This document shows positions 43,720-56,071 of a DNA stretch of 64,000 nucleotides, piece by piece; position 1 is the first letter of the stretch; each line of letters starts with the position of its first letter. A program made the translations under genes and the position numbers. A model generated the notes under the pieces. That model did not search any database and was not told the origin of the DNA. It was given only the letters and a program-made list of their open reading frames with translations. This DNA comes from Cordylochernes scorpioides (Eukaryota > Arthropoda > Arachnida > Pseudoscorpiones > Chernetidae): NCBI GenBank assembly GCA_030710605.1, contig CP092882.1:1121946-1185945 (forward strand). The letters are read 5' to 3'.

Positions 43720-46700
43720 TGTTATGAATATTTTGTGTTGTTGTTAGATTAGGCTTGATAAGACAAAGGATCGATAAGATAAAGGGTTGAGGTGCAGTCG
43801 TGATAAAAAAAGATAAATATTTACCGTCAAGTAGCTTTTATTTTCAATTACTTGAGGAAAGATTACACATTTGTTAGTTTTCACATTATATAGAATTTAT
43901 AATTTAATCCTATATTAGTGATTTAAAAGGATTGATTGGTTAACTACGCATATTTACAACAAAATTATACAACGAAACTAAACAACTAAACTAAAAGTCT
44001 TTCTAAAAACGATGATAACAAAAAATAAAATTATCAATGAATAAAATAAAGTATATATTTTTTAAAATATAGAAATATTTGAGGTTTTTAGATTATATAA
44101 TATTTTTAGATTATATAATATTTTTAGATTATATAATATTTCCCCCCTGTGAAAAGATTATAAAAAATTAAAATTTTAAAATAAAATTGGTAATTAAAAA
44201 TAATTAATTAAACAAAATCAATAAATCTTTAGAAATAATTAAAATGAAACAATAAAAATCAATACGCACATTTTTTCAAAATAAACAAAAGAAAGTTTGT
44301 TTACAAAAATTTATATAATTATGAAATTATAATAAAAGTATATATAAGAAATATTAATGAGTGAAAATATATCAAAATGTATATGAAGCAAAAAGGTATT
44401 TAAAATTTGAATAATTATGACATTATGGTAGTTACACTTCAAAGTATCAAAAGCAGTAGAAAATGTTATTTTTTTTTTTACATGGTTGAGTAATGAAACG
44501 CTAAGATATATGGAGTGACATTAAGTTATTTGTGAAGGCTTAAGAATTGGTTGTGATATTTGTTCTTCATTGTCCGTGTCCAAAATATGGCCTTCCTGTA
44601 AAAAACATGGTTTATCATCAATATCTATTAACTTTGTGTTAGAATTTTGGTTTACTATAAAGTCATTTTCTATGTTAGTGCTATAGTGAAGTAAAAAATC
44701 TGCTCCTGGGTAAAATAATTTAAGCTTATTAGAGTGTATAATTTCTGTTTGTTTTCTTTGGGGTATATTAGGCTTATCTATTTCATATGTGACTGGAGAA
44801 AGTTGTTTTAAAATAGTAAATGGGCCTATATATCTTTGTGTTAATTTACCAGTGTTTGGATAAATAAAGGTTTTTTACTAATACCTGATCTCCTTCTTTA
44901 AAAATGGGTTCTGGGTGTTTAATGTCATAAAGTTGTTTGCTGTGTTCATGGGATTTTATGGTTCTTTCAATGGCTAATTTTCTTGCTTTTTCAATTGGTG
45001 TATGTGTTACTGTGTCATGTTCTATATACTGTGGTTGTATTCCATAGTATAAGAATTTAGGTGTAAAGCCTGTTATGGTATGTACTGTTTCATTATAGCT
45101 TTCAGTAATTTTAGGAATATATTTTGTCCAAGGAATCTTTAAATTAGCATTATATTCACATCTTAACCTATTAATGATAGTGGAATTTAGTCTTTCTACT
45201 TTTGCATTTGTTTCTGGATGATGGGAACTGGTGAGTAGATGCTTAACATTATTTCTTTCTAAAAAGTGTTTAAATTTATTGCTAAGAAAAGCTGCATTTC
45301 TGTCAGTTATTAATAATTCAGGCTTATTAATTTGGAATAAATTTCTCAAACAAGTTATATAAGAATCAGTTGATACAGATTTTGTTGGAAAAGCCCAAAG
45401 GAATCTACTGTGATGATCTACTATCATATGGATACTGTGTCTTGTTGTCCCATAATTATGTAACCCGCCCAATGTATCTAGAGAAAAAATGTGATTTGGG
45501 TGTGTAGCTATTGGCATCTGTTGTAGTGGTCCATAAACAATTCTGTTATCCCTAGACTTGTTAAACTGGCAAGTTTCACAATGTTTGGTGTAATTAGCAA
45601 TATCTCTAGACATATGTGGCCAATAATAGTGTGGAGAAATTATTTTAGTCATTTGAGTTGTTCCAATATGTCCATGCTTTGTATGTACTTTGCTTAATAA
45701 TTTGTGTCTTAGTGTTTGTGGTACATAAGCTCTTTTAAAACCCTTTCTATTTATAATGTAGAGGCCATTTTGAATTTTAATTTTAGCACTACTAATTTGT
45801 TCAGTTGATTGGTGTTCTTTTAACTCATTATATGTTAGGTAAAATGAGACAGGTGCTCTTGATAGCATGTCTGCTTCTATATTATTTAATCCTTTAATAT
45901 GTTTTATGTCAAAGCTATATTGAGATAAGATTAAAGACCATCTAAATAATCTACCTTGTGGGTTTTTTACATTTTTGATCCATTTTAAAGGTAAGTGATC
46001 TGTGTGCAAGGTAAAATGTATGTTGTGTAGATATGTGTGAAACCTTTGTACTGAATTAATGATAGCTAATGTTTCAATTTCTGAGGCAGTATAATTCTGT
46101 TCATATGGGTGAAGTTTTCTTGAAAAATAACCTATGGGGTGTAAAATGCCTTGCTCATCTGGTTGTTTAAGAACTCCTGCTACTCCTAGACTTGACGCGT
46201 CTGTGAATAAATGACATGGTTTTGATGGGTCATAAATATATAGTACAGGCTGTGATATGAGTGAATTTTTAAGTGTTTGGAAGGCTTGTTCATGTTTCGC
46301 ACTCCATAGCCAAGGAGCATTTTTTAACAAAAGTTCATTCAAAGGTGCCCTAATTTGCGCATAATGAGGAATAAATTTATTATAAATATTTATGGTGCCT
46401 AAAAATCTCTGTAAGGTTTTAATATTATATGGTCTATTTAATTTTAAAATTGCTTCAATATTTGTGTTATTTGGTGTATATTTTCCTGAGTTAATAGTGT
46501 ATCCTAAGAATTGTATTTCTTTTTGTAAAAATTTGCATTTATTGAGATTCAGCTTTATATCCTCTTGTTCGAATATACCTAATATGTCATCTAAATGCTT
46601 AATGTGTTCTTCATAAGTTTTAGAGTGTATAATAATATCATCAAAATAATTTAAGGCATAGTGTATATTATGTTTAGTGAAAACTGACTTCATAATCCTT

Positions 46701-49129
46701 TCAAATTGTGAAGGTGCATTTTTTAGACCATATGGAAGTCTGTTCCATTCATAACATCCTAATTGTGTTACAAAGGAGGTTTTATGTCTATCTTTTTCAT
46801 CTATGGGTATGTGCCAGTATGCATTTTTAACATCTAGAATAGTGTATATTTTTGACTGTGATAACCTATCTATAATTTGTTCTATAAGTGGAATTGGGGT
46901 ATGTTCTGGAACTGTTTTTTGATTAAGTTTCCTATAATCTATACAGAGTCTTGTGGGGTGATTTGGGTTATCAGATTTTTTATTCACTAATAATGCAGGA
47001 GAACTATAGGGGCTAGATGAGGGTCTAATAATATCATATTTTAATAATTCAGTTATTTGTTTTTGTATTTCAGCATTATTGTAAAAAGATGTCCTATATG
47101 GCTTTTGTGCTATGGGAATATTATCTAAAAGAGATATGCAAATTGGGTTAGTCTTTATGTGTCCTATATCAAAATTGTGCTTAGAGAAAACATTCTTATA
47201 TTTATGCAATATATCTGAAATTGTTTGATTAGAGAAATTTGGATTAATATCTACTTTACTAAGGTCTAAATAGGAATTATAATTTGTTATAGAGCCCGGT
47301 TGTTGCATACTGTGAAATGGGTTAGAATCAGTAATGGGATTTGAATTAGGATCTATAAGTTTAACATTTGTAGTTGGTATATCAAAAGAATTGAAATTAC
47401 ACAATGGGTTAATATTTAAAAGAGATGAATTTTTAACATAGTATGGGTCTGGAATACATAGGGTAGTGGCATATGACTTCTGATTATCAGTTTTTGGATT
47501 AAAAGAATACAAGAATTTATAATTTTGGAAAAGAAGGTTTTTTGAAAAATCTATTTGCAACTTAAATATATAAAATGTTGGTAAACCTAAAATAAGATAT
47601 TCTATTGGACTATCACAAACAAACATTTCTTGATACTTTGTAATTTTACCTAAGCTAAGCCTAACCAATATTTTGTATAATGGGTAAGTAAATCCTTCTA
47701 CCTGACCTATTCTTTCTTTTGGGGAATTATCTAATATTTTATAATAAATATGGTTTAAGTATTTTAAAGGTATAATGGAAATAGATGATGCAGTGTCAAG
47801 TACACAGGGTAAGGATATTTGGTTTATAAATACAGAAAAAAGTAATAATGTTCTACCTGGATTGATGCGCTTCGGATGATTATTGTTCTTAAGTGGGCAG
47901 TCTCTATGGAAATGGATCTGGTTGGGTAGCTGGTGAGATGCACATATCTTGCAGGGGTATGGAGGCTGGTTTATGGATTTGTGGGGTTCTTGTTGGTGAT
48001 GAGTTGCTGCTGCTGTCCTGGGAAAAGGCTGGTATTGATGAGCTTTGGAGGAGTTGGAGTTAAAATTTTTTACTGGAGTGCTTGTACTGGTAGAGGGTTG
48101 TTGGGGTTCTTCTTCTTTATTTGTTGATAATTTTAATTGGGTTGTGATTTTATACCATTCTGAAGGTTCTTGTACTCTTGCAGCTATTAGATATTTTTTT
48201 AGGTAATCTGGCATTCCATCTGTAAGTGCCTCTAATAAAAGTGTTTTATCTAGGTTTAGTTTTTTGGCTAAAGCAGATTTTTCCTTAAAATATTGTTCAA
48301 GATCATTATTATTATTATATTTTAAATTTAGAAACCTACTGAATAAATTTGAATCATTTATTGTAAAATATGATGTTAATTTTTGTTCTATTTCCCCCCA
48401 ATTATATATATCTTGTAACTCTTCTATATAATAATTGAATGCTTCTCCCTCGAGATAATTTGATATATTATTTAGTTTAAAATCTTCATCAAGATGTTTC
48501 TGTAAACATTTTTTGTTAAAGAATTTGAGCCAAGATATTATGTTTAAATTTTGACCATTAAATTTCGGTATTTCTATAGTATTTGGATTTGGCGTCATGG
48601 CGTGTTCTACATTCCTTTGTTTGCGAGACATTTTGTAAAAATAGTTTTATAAAATTTGAATAATTTATAGAGCAATTAGGTTGAAAATTCAGGTAATCCT
48701 GTCGGCTTATTGTTATGAATATTTTGTGTTGTTGTTAGATTAGGCTTGATAAGACAAAGGATCGATAAGATAAAGGGTTGAGGTGCAGTCGTGATAAAAA
48801 AAGATAAATATTTACCGTCAAGTAGCTTTTATTTTCAATTACTTGAGGAAAGATTACACATTTGTTAGTTTTCACATTATATAGAATTTATAATTTAATC
48901 CTATATTAGTGATTTAAAAGGATTGATTGGTTAACTACGCATATTTACAACAAAATTATACAACGAAACTAAACAACTAAACTAAAAGTCTTTCTAAAAA
49001 CGATGATAACAAAAAATAAAATTATCAATGAATAAAATAAAGTATATATTTTTTAAAATATAGAAATATTTGAGGTTTTTAGATTATATAATATTTTTAG
49101 ATTATATAATATTTTTAGATTATATAATA
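43720..49129 (-). mobile_element. Ty3/gypsy element F, young and nearly intact
   Basis: LTRs of about 419 bp at 43720-44138 and 48711-49129 look identical throughout. TATA flanks both sides within an AT array (the Helitron tail). The polypurine tract AGGGGGGAAA on - abuts the 3' LTR at 44139. The 5' LTR is followed by a leader with AGCCGACAGGATTAC (48694-48708). The LTR ends are TATTATATAATC...CATAACA, not a clean TG...CA on the 5' side. Confidence 0.93.
44521..48631 (-). pseudogene. Ty3/gypsy gag-pol of element F with one late frameshift
   Basis: A single 1261-codon frame from the ATG at 48631 to 44846. Gag comes first, then a Cys/His knuckle (C227, C230, H240 or H242, C245). The protease motif is LDTASS at 278-283, with Ala where Gly is usual. 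RT has D600 in ILDVKNAYWHI and YFDDIII at 662-668, followed by RNase H (FTDASSLGVAG, HTDHLPLKW). Integrase has the HHCC with CETCQFNKS and the D, D, E residues in SLDTLGG, LITDRNAAF and KVERLNST. Near 44868 the frame shifts in a run of A; the homologous C-terminal tail continues in another frame to a stop at 44521. A one-base homopolymer change would explain this, either real or a sequencing error. Gag and pol are fused without a gag stop. Confidence 0.92.
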
Positions 49130-49524
49130 TATATATATATATATAATAATAAATAGTTATTTAATTTTATAGTCCAGTTTTGTATTAAGATTATCTTCAC
49201 TATTATGATCATTTAAATACAAATTATAAAATTTGTAAAATGTTATTAATTTGTAGATAGAGAGAGAAAAAAAAATCCTTTACTTCTATTACATCCTCAA
49301 GTTAATTATATATTTATAATTAATAACAATAAAAAAAATACAAAACTGGACTATAAAATTAAATAACTATTTATTATTATAATTAATTTAGATTTAGCTT
49401 GCTAATCTATTCAAATCTAACTGATATAAGTTATCATTATTATCAGTTTGCTCCTTAAGTTTTTAAAATTAGAATCACTGTTATAATTTTGTTATATAGT
49501 TTCTACACTATATATATATATATA
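49130..49524. repeat. AT-rich foldback between elements F and G
   Basis: AATAATAAATAGTTATTTAA with TATAGTCCAGTTTTGTATT (49143-49185) is inverted at 49338-49381. The rest is AT-rich, ending in the (TA)n that holds element G. Confidence 0.8.
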
Positions 49525-50286
49525 TGTGATGATTTAAGACCATGGAATTGTTGTAAATAGTCTAAATATCCACTACCACATGTTCCACCCCATGACTGTA
49601 TATAACTTCTTATGTACTGCACATAGAAAACCTCAACTAACATCAATCTGTACCGCGTAAGAATCTAATAAAGTATTGCAACTGTACAGATAGAAGGAAT
49701 GGAGACTGACAGGAGAAAGTTAAGGTTAAAACTAATCAGGCTTAGGACAGAAGTCGAAGCAAGGCCTAGCAAAAGAGGCCTCAAACCAGCACAAATATAA
49801 ATAACTTGTACAGTCAATACTTCCTGGCAAGGCAAGCCGTATCTGGTAACGTAGAAGTCATAAAAGCTAAGAGTGACGCCCAATTTCCGGAACAAGACCG
49901 GACGTATTTTCTATCAAAGAAAGCCGCCAGAAGACATCACCTAAGTAGGTCAACCAATAGCCTACGGCCACGTGAAAAAGTCCCACCAATTAGGAAAGAA
50001 TCACCTAAATAGGTCAGCCAATCAGAAAGAAGCAAGGTCGTGGTGTTAAACCAAGGACCTAGAATTGTCAGTCTTCGCTTGGAACTCAACGGTAACACTT
50101 GCTCTAAAATCTCTCTCTCCTCATCCCATTCCTTCTTGACGTCAGACGCTTTTAGTGGAATCTCTGTTTGTTTATTTCACCTTTGGCCCAGCTGTGTCGC
50201 CTTCCACCACGACTGCACGGTAGAGTTGACATCGAGGTTCGTCTAGCATCAGGTAACACTGGTCCCAGAGGTCCCAAGATATCACA
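49525..50286 (+). repeat. Element G 5' LTR
   Basis: 762 bp, apparently identical to 54350-55111. It begins TGTGAT and ends ATCACA, a 6-bp inverted terminus. Confidence 0.95.
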
Positions 50287-50367
50287 GACTCCCCCGTAAC
50301 GAAGAGTCGACAGGATAGTGAACGCCAAGGTACAAGTAAGCAAGTAGACCACTGTCTGTACAGAAAG

Positions 50368-50772
50368 ATGGAACAGGGAAGAGAGGAGGATCCAAAGGAA
50401 CCCATGGAGTCCGATCCCGACTCCGAAAGTGGCGAAAACACTATTCCGAAGAAAGAAACCACCCTCGGTAGGACGCAGGAAATTGTCCCCGGCCAGGAAG
50501 ACGTCACACCCCCGCCGCCGGTGTCAGATGTCCTAGGGAGGTTGACGACGACGCTACATCAGCTCTCTGCCGTGACCGGACATCGCGAGAGGTGGAATCG
50601 CTACGATGGTTCGTACGAGGCGCAGAGCTTCTTCACCAACTACGACGCCCAAGCAGATCGGGCCCAACTACAATATTCTACAAGACTGAGAAAGCCACCA
50701 AACCTCCTGCAAGCGCCCCTCCGAGTTACCAACACGCGAGCGTATGTTACCTGCTCACCCAACCATCTCTAA
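50368..50772 (+). pseudogene. Truncated gag of element G
   Basis: A 134-codon frame. The segment MESDPDSESGE matches the MESD start of element D gag, and RYDGSYEAQSFFTNYD aligns with PFDGSYSARQFFQAFD in D. The frame leaves homology near residue 105 and stops. A protease-like LPLPLDSGASIAII follows at about 50940-50980, without the rest of pol. The matrix/capsid N-terminus may be kept for packaging or may simply be a relic. Confidence 0.8.
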
Positions 50773-50989
50773 ACCACGAGCCCAGCGCAAACAATGAACT
50801 CTGACTGTCCCAAGGAACCTCCAACTATGACAACAGACCAGGACTGTCCCGACATACAAGACAACACAACAGTAGGTTCCTACTCCTATAATTTTTGTTG
50901 AACAATTGCTCGTTCGTGCGGAACTGTCCAATAATGTAAACCTACCTCTACCACTTGATTCAGGAGCATCTATCGCTATAATTATGCAG

Positions 50990-53900
50990 AATACTTTTAA
51001 AATAATAGAAATCAGTTTGTAAAGGAAAAATACCTGTCCACCCATTTAACTTAACTATTAATGCCATAGCTAACCATATTTTCACCATAGATTATATCTT
51101 GTTGATCTTAAAAAATAGGTAATATAACGCAGAATCTAAAATTCCATATAATCGATACACCATTGCCTTTTGTCATTTTATTCCTTAATTCCATAAAACG
51201 ATTTCTACTAATTATAAACTGTCCTCAGCTACTCCTGTATCAAGATAATGTACTTCTACCAACTACATTGTACCAATTCACCTCGTGCAAGCAACACGTG
51301 TCCCATGGACAGGTTAATACAACTGTCCCATTTACTAAATTTTCCCCTCCTGGAACGAGTTGCTCACACGTGGTGAACTCCAACACTCTTATTTAACCTC
51401 ATTATAATGTTCCTAATCCCATTTTCAACGCCCCTATGTCCTTTTCTTTCATATCTTTGGACAGAAGTAACGTAAATCACAGCCTTCCAAAACTATTACA
51501 ATCGTTAAATTCCCACATAACTACACTCCTTCCTTTTACACGCATAGTTAAATATCGACAAATCGCTCTTAACAAAATAAACAACACCCTCTCACATCAC
51601 TTTTTCCAACTGACAACAATTTTCAATGCGCGACTTCACACTCAAATCTAATTTCGAGCTACACAAGCTGCATCACGTCGCCCTACTAAACACACACAAT
51701 CTTTTTTTTCTCACATTAAACGTGTCATATCCACTAACAATATAAAAATTCTCGATATGTTCGTACAACCAGCAACCATGACTTTAGTAAATTTGTTATT
51801 CTTAGTGTAACAGGTTAGATTTTGTACAAAACAAAGACTTCACGTGGTACCTTTTCATTTACAATTTTTTCGCTTCGTGTCACAGCGCCACACCACTAAA
51901 CTCTTTCAATTTTCAGGCCAAAGACGCCTTCAACACGCCTGTGACACCTTTAAACACACATTGTCCACGTAGATAGTCGCAATTTCATTCAATTCTAACC
52001 CGATATCCATGAATAACATTTTTACTAAGTCCGCAAAATATCGAAACACAACAACCAGTCGATTTAATATCAACAGATACAATATCCGAATTTTCGAAAT
52101 ACAAACACAAATCTAACAAATGCTTGAACACACGGAATAACTCAACCTCTGTATCTCCCTATATCAATCCCATCACGCTTTTCACCAAAAGTGACAAATC
52201 AAAACGCTTTTGCGTTTACAATTATAAAAATAATATTTCCGAACGTAGTTCGAATTAACTTCCAATAAGTTGAAAGAAAGCAAGCAAGCCCCCTCGCTCC
52301 CCCTTGACCTAAATCCGGAATCGCATTAAAAATAGCTTCGCTCCCTCTTCTTCCGCTGGAGATGGACAAACAAATAGCCGACATTTTGTTACGCCCGTCG
52401 CCACCCCGATGTCCCTCTAATGGATTTTCGCTACCTATTAAATCAAACATTAGTGCGCGCCTTTTATTTTTAATCTACGCCGATATCCCGTTTAGCTACT
52501 AAAACTTGCTTAACACGTTATTTTACATTTACTAACAAATCTGTTCACTAACATTCTCTCGCCCTCGATTAACTTGTCAACTTAACATCGACACTTAGAA
52601 CCAAGGACAACATTTTACCTACAAAAATCACACACACCCACATAAGTTTAAAAAATCGACAACATTAGGACTCAGTGAGTTTCACAGCTGGAAACAATGT
52701 GATCCACGAGTCGCGTCAAACATAAAACAAATTCGATAAGTTAGAAAAACTTAGGCCAACAAGACCAAAGATATCAATCGAGGACAATTTAAAGCTCTCT
52801 CTACCCATCCTAAAAAAAAAAAAAAAAAAAACAGGTACATTACGTTTGGCCTACAACTTTCCATTCTTTCACGATATATAATTTCTATATATAATCTTAC
52901 TTGCTCTTCCTTCTCGATGAACATTTTTTAAAAATTTTTTCATTTTAATATCCTTTATATAATCATTATATAGCTCTTATCATTGTTTTTTTTTTTACGT
53001 CAACCAATTAGTTTAGATTATTGTCTTTTTTTTATTATTTTTCTTTACCAAAACTTATTTACTTTTGCTTCATGACTCTATTTTATAATCAACTTTATAT
53101 TTTATCTTTCATATCATATCTAATAATCTCAAGTTTATATTTCATGTTTATATCACTAATTTGCATTTATCATTTTATATTTTTTCTCACTTTATAAATT
53201 AGATGTTATTTACATTGTTTCACCTTCCGCTACCATGTCAATGCTATCGAGTATATTATTGCTCATTATTTTTTTTTTTCATTTAATATTTTCACTTTCT
53301 ATTACCCCTTATATACTGCTGTAGTGTGTAAATCTTTGTATCATATCATCACTATTTTTACTTTTTTTTTTAAGATTACTTTGCATTTAACTTCGCAATT
53401 CTATTTTCGATTTTTCAAATCCTTTAACGCTATATGCAAAGCCGTAATTTCGCAATTTCATATCTCAATGATATATTCTTTTATAATCAAACTAAAAATC
53501 ACGATCTAAAAACAGGGCAATCTTCAATAACCTCTTAAACAACCACTTTAAAGGTTACTTCTTAAGAATTACTAACATTCCTTTTCCGCAGGAACTTTTA
53601 ACTCCTTCGCAGGCCAGACTTGACCTACTTTGATTTCGTAATTAACAATCTTGACACATCGTCCCCCAGATTTACCTTCTCCCAACTTCTGGCTTGGATA
53701 CGTGCAAATTGTATTTTTTTTTATTCCAGGGCACTCTCATGCCACACGCTGGCACATTTTTTTTTTATTTTTCTCTTTTTCTCGCTAAGCCCCTGACGAC
53801 TCTAATTAAAACTTTGATTTCTGGTCACTGATCTTCGCCCTCTTTATCCTGCATGCGTACGTCTTAACGACTAATTACTAAAACCCATAACAATCCCCTT

Positions 53901-54349
53901 ATCTTACTTTTCGATTGTGGTACTGTAACTTTATTAGGTCCTTAAATTTACATGTGAAACATGGCCTAGGTTTTCCGCCCCGTGCACATTAAATGGTTTG
54001 GGACTTGAGTCAAAGTGACATTGCCTCAACCAAGTAATAACTAACCCCTCAACCCTTTCTAACGCCCATCACGAAGAGATCTTGATTTTCCCATCCAATC
54101 GTTTTTTATTTTTACCTATCATCATTATATGCTCTCTATTAAATATTTTATTCATATTTTTATTTTTACTTGTATGTTTAATATTAGTTGTTTATGCTTT
54201 ATTATCTCTTATGGATATACAGAAATTAACCCCATGTTATATAACAACTCACTTTAATTAATTTTTAAAAAATTACTTCCTTAATAACAGTCTTCCTATT
54301 CCGCTCTCTTAAATCCCTCCATATGAACCCTCTCACATCCGGGGCCATC
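50990..54349 (+). other. Element G non-coding interior
   Basis: About 3.4 kb with dense stops in all frames. Composition is skewed, A/C/T-rich and G-poor on the element's sense strand, with several T and A runs. I see no domain motif, tRNA or structured repeat beyond an A18-type run near 52813. Confidence 0.75.
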
Positions 54350-55111
54350 TGTGATGATTTAAGACCATGGAATTGTTGTAAATAGTCTAAATATCCACTA
54401 CCACATGTTCCACCCCATGACTGTATATAACTTCTTATGTACTGCACATAGAAAACCTCAACTAACATCAATCTGTACCGCGTAAGAATCTAATAAAGTA
54501 TTGCAACTGTACAGATAGAAGGAATGGAGACTGACAGGAGAAAGTTAAGGTTAAAACTAATCAGGCTTAGGACAGAAGTCGAAGCAAGGCCTAGCAAAAG
54601 AGGCCTCAAACCAGCACAAATATAAATAACTTGTACAGTCAATACTTCCTGGCAAGGCAAGCCGTATCTGGTAACGTAGAAGTCATAAAAGCTAAGAGTG
54701 ACGCCCAATTTCCGGAACAAGACCGGACGTATTTTCTATCAAAGAAAGCCGCCAGAAGACATCACCTAAGTAGGTCAACCAATAGCCTACGGCCACGTGA
54801 AAAAGTCCCACCAATTAGGAAAGAATCACCTAAATAGGTCAGCCAATCAGAAAGAAGCAAGGTCGTGGTGTTAAACCAAGGACCTAGAATTGTCAGTCTT
54901 CGCTTGGAACTCAACGGTAACACTTGCTCTAAAATCTCTCTCTCCTCATCCCATTCCTTCTTGACGTCAGACGCTTTTAGTGGAATCTCTGTTTGTTTAT
55001 TTCACCTTTGGCCCAGCTGTGTCGCCTTCCACCACGACTGCACGGTAGAGTTGACATCGAGGTTCGTCTAGCATCAGGTAACACTGGTCCCAGAGGTCCC
55101 AAGATATCACA
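54350..55111 (+). repeat. Element G 3' LTR
   Basis: 762 bp partner of 49525-50286; followed by TATA and an AT array. Confidence 0.95.
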
Positions 55112-55350
55112 TATATATATATACGTTTTGATGTATTGTAAACATTTGATCATTAATAAATTATTATTTAGGTAATAAAACTGTCTTTTTGTTCAAAGAC
55201 AGCAACGTTTGAACGCGTACAGCTAGGTGGAGCAGATAATCAAACATAAAGTTATTTTGCCAAGTATAGATTCATTAGGGATTGGATGTTTTCTAGAATT
55301 GCTTTAACAAATGTTCGTTAGACAAACCTTTACTCGGGTAAAAACCGGAA
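55112..55350 (+). mobile_element. Helitron fragment, + orientation
   Basis: ACGTTTTGATGTATTGTA and ACAAATGTTCGTTAGACAAA then TTTACTCGGGTAAAAACCGG match the complement of 6721-6960. The terminal hairpin and CTAG are lost at 55350. Confidence 0.65.
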
Positions 55351-55679
55351 TATTATTATCATTAATATCATAATATTATGTGTGTCCACTGTTTCAGTGT
55401 TTTCTTCTCTGTAAACTTCCCTCATTTCCTTTCTGGTATTTTATAAATTATAATTTGTTCTTGTGACTTAAATAAATTGCTGTGTCATCCTGAAGTTTGT
55501 TTTTCCTCATTTTCTCTGTGACAATATATTTGACATACTTATTTGTAAGATATGTAAATTTACCACGCTGCATTTTTGTTTATTTCTTTTCAAACTTTTC
55601 AATCAAAACTTTAAAAGGTACTAAAATGAAATATAGAGCCTGAAGAATTCCAAAAAATACTAGATAAATACACTCTACT

Positions 55680-55870
55680 GGTACAGCCTACTCCACGCTG
55701 ACGAGCTCCAACAGCGCGAAACAGTCTAAATCAATGTTTAGTTGATTTCTGTTCCACCAGATGGTGCTATACCTTCTGAAAAGCACATGTGCTCCTGGTC
55801 AGGATATGCCTTTTTATTTTTAATAACAACACCTGACCTTTTTATATATTTATTTTTATTGTTTTTTCAT
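55680..55870 (+). repeat. HHR-associated repeat with half a hammerhead
   Basis: TCCACG-CTGACGA (55692-55704), stem II region, and GAAAC (55718-55722) match the ribozyme at 61781-61822. One stem II base differs, and the 3' strand of stem I is deleted: sequence passes directly into TCTAAATCAATGTTTAG. Confidence 0.75.
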
Positions 55871-55871
55871 A

Positions 55872-56071
55872 AATACACTCATGAACAAAATTTAAGGAAG
55901 TGGAAAGTTTTTAATATCCCCGGTTGTCTGTTTTTTTTTAAGAGACGGAGGCTCTACCCACTTGGTTATCTCGTGTGTCAAGGTCACTGTAATATCTTTC
56001 AGAGTTATTGTATGAATCCTGATATACATGGTAAAAGGTACAACTTCCTTAAGTTTTGTCCATGAGTGTAT
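55872..56071 (+). repeat. CACTCATGG MITE, single complete copy (about 200 bp)
   Basis: TA then CACTCATGAACAAAATTTAA at the left and CTTAAGTTTTGTCCATGAGTG then TA at the right. This is the cleanest example of the family and shows its unamplified form. Confidence 0.88.

Larger units (their letters stand above)
49525..55111 (+). mobile_element. LTR element G: non-autonomous, large non-coding interior
   Basis: Two 762-bp LTRs at 49525-50286 and 54350-55111 (TGTGATGATTTAAG to AGATATCACA) look identical, and TATA flanks both sides. AATAAA at 49667 is a likely LTR polyadenylation signal. The leader has GAGTCGACAGGATA (50306-50319), as in element D. A gag start and a protease scrap are the only coding remains; 51000-54349 lacks any sustained frame and is poor in G on +. 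CCGGGGCCATC before the 3' LTR resembles D's GGGGGCGCATC. It was probably mobilised by proteins supplied in trans. Confidence 0.9.

Noticed and set aside
49665..50246. Several 66-76 codon frames repeated exactly at 54490-55071
   Set aside because: They are inside the two identical LTRs of element G and have no coding signature.
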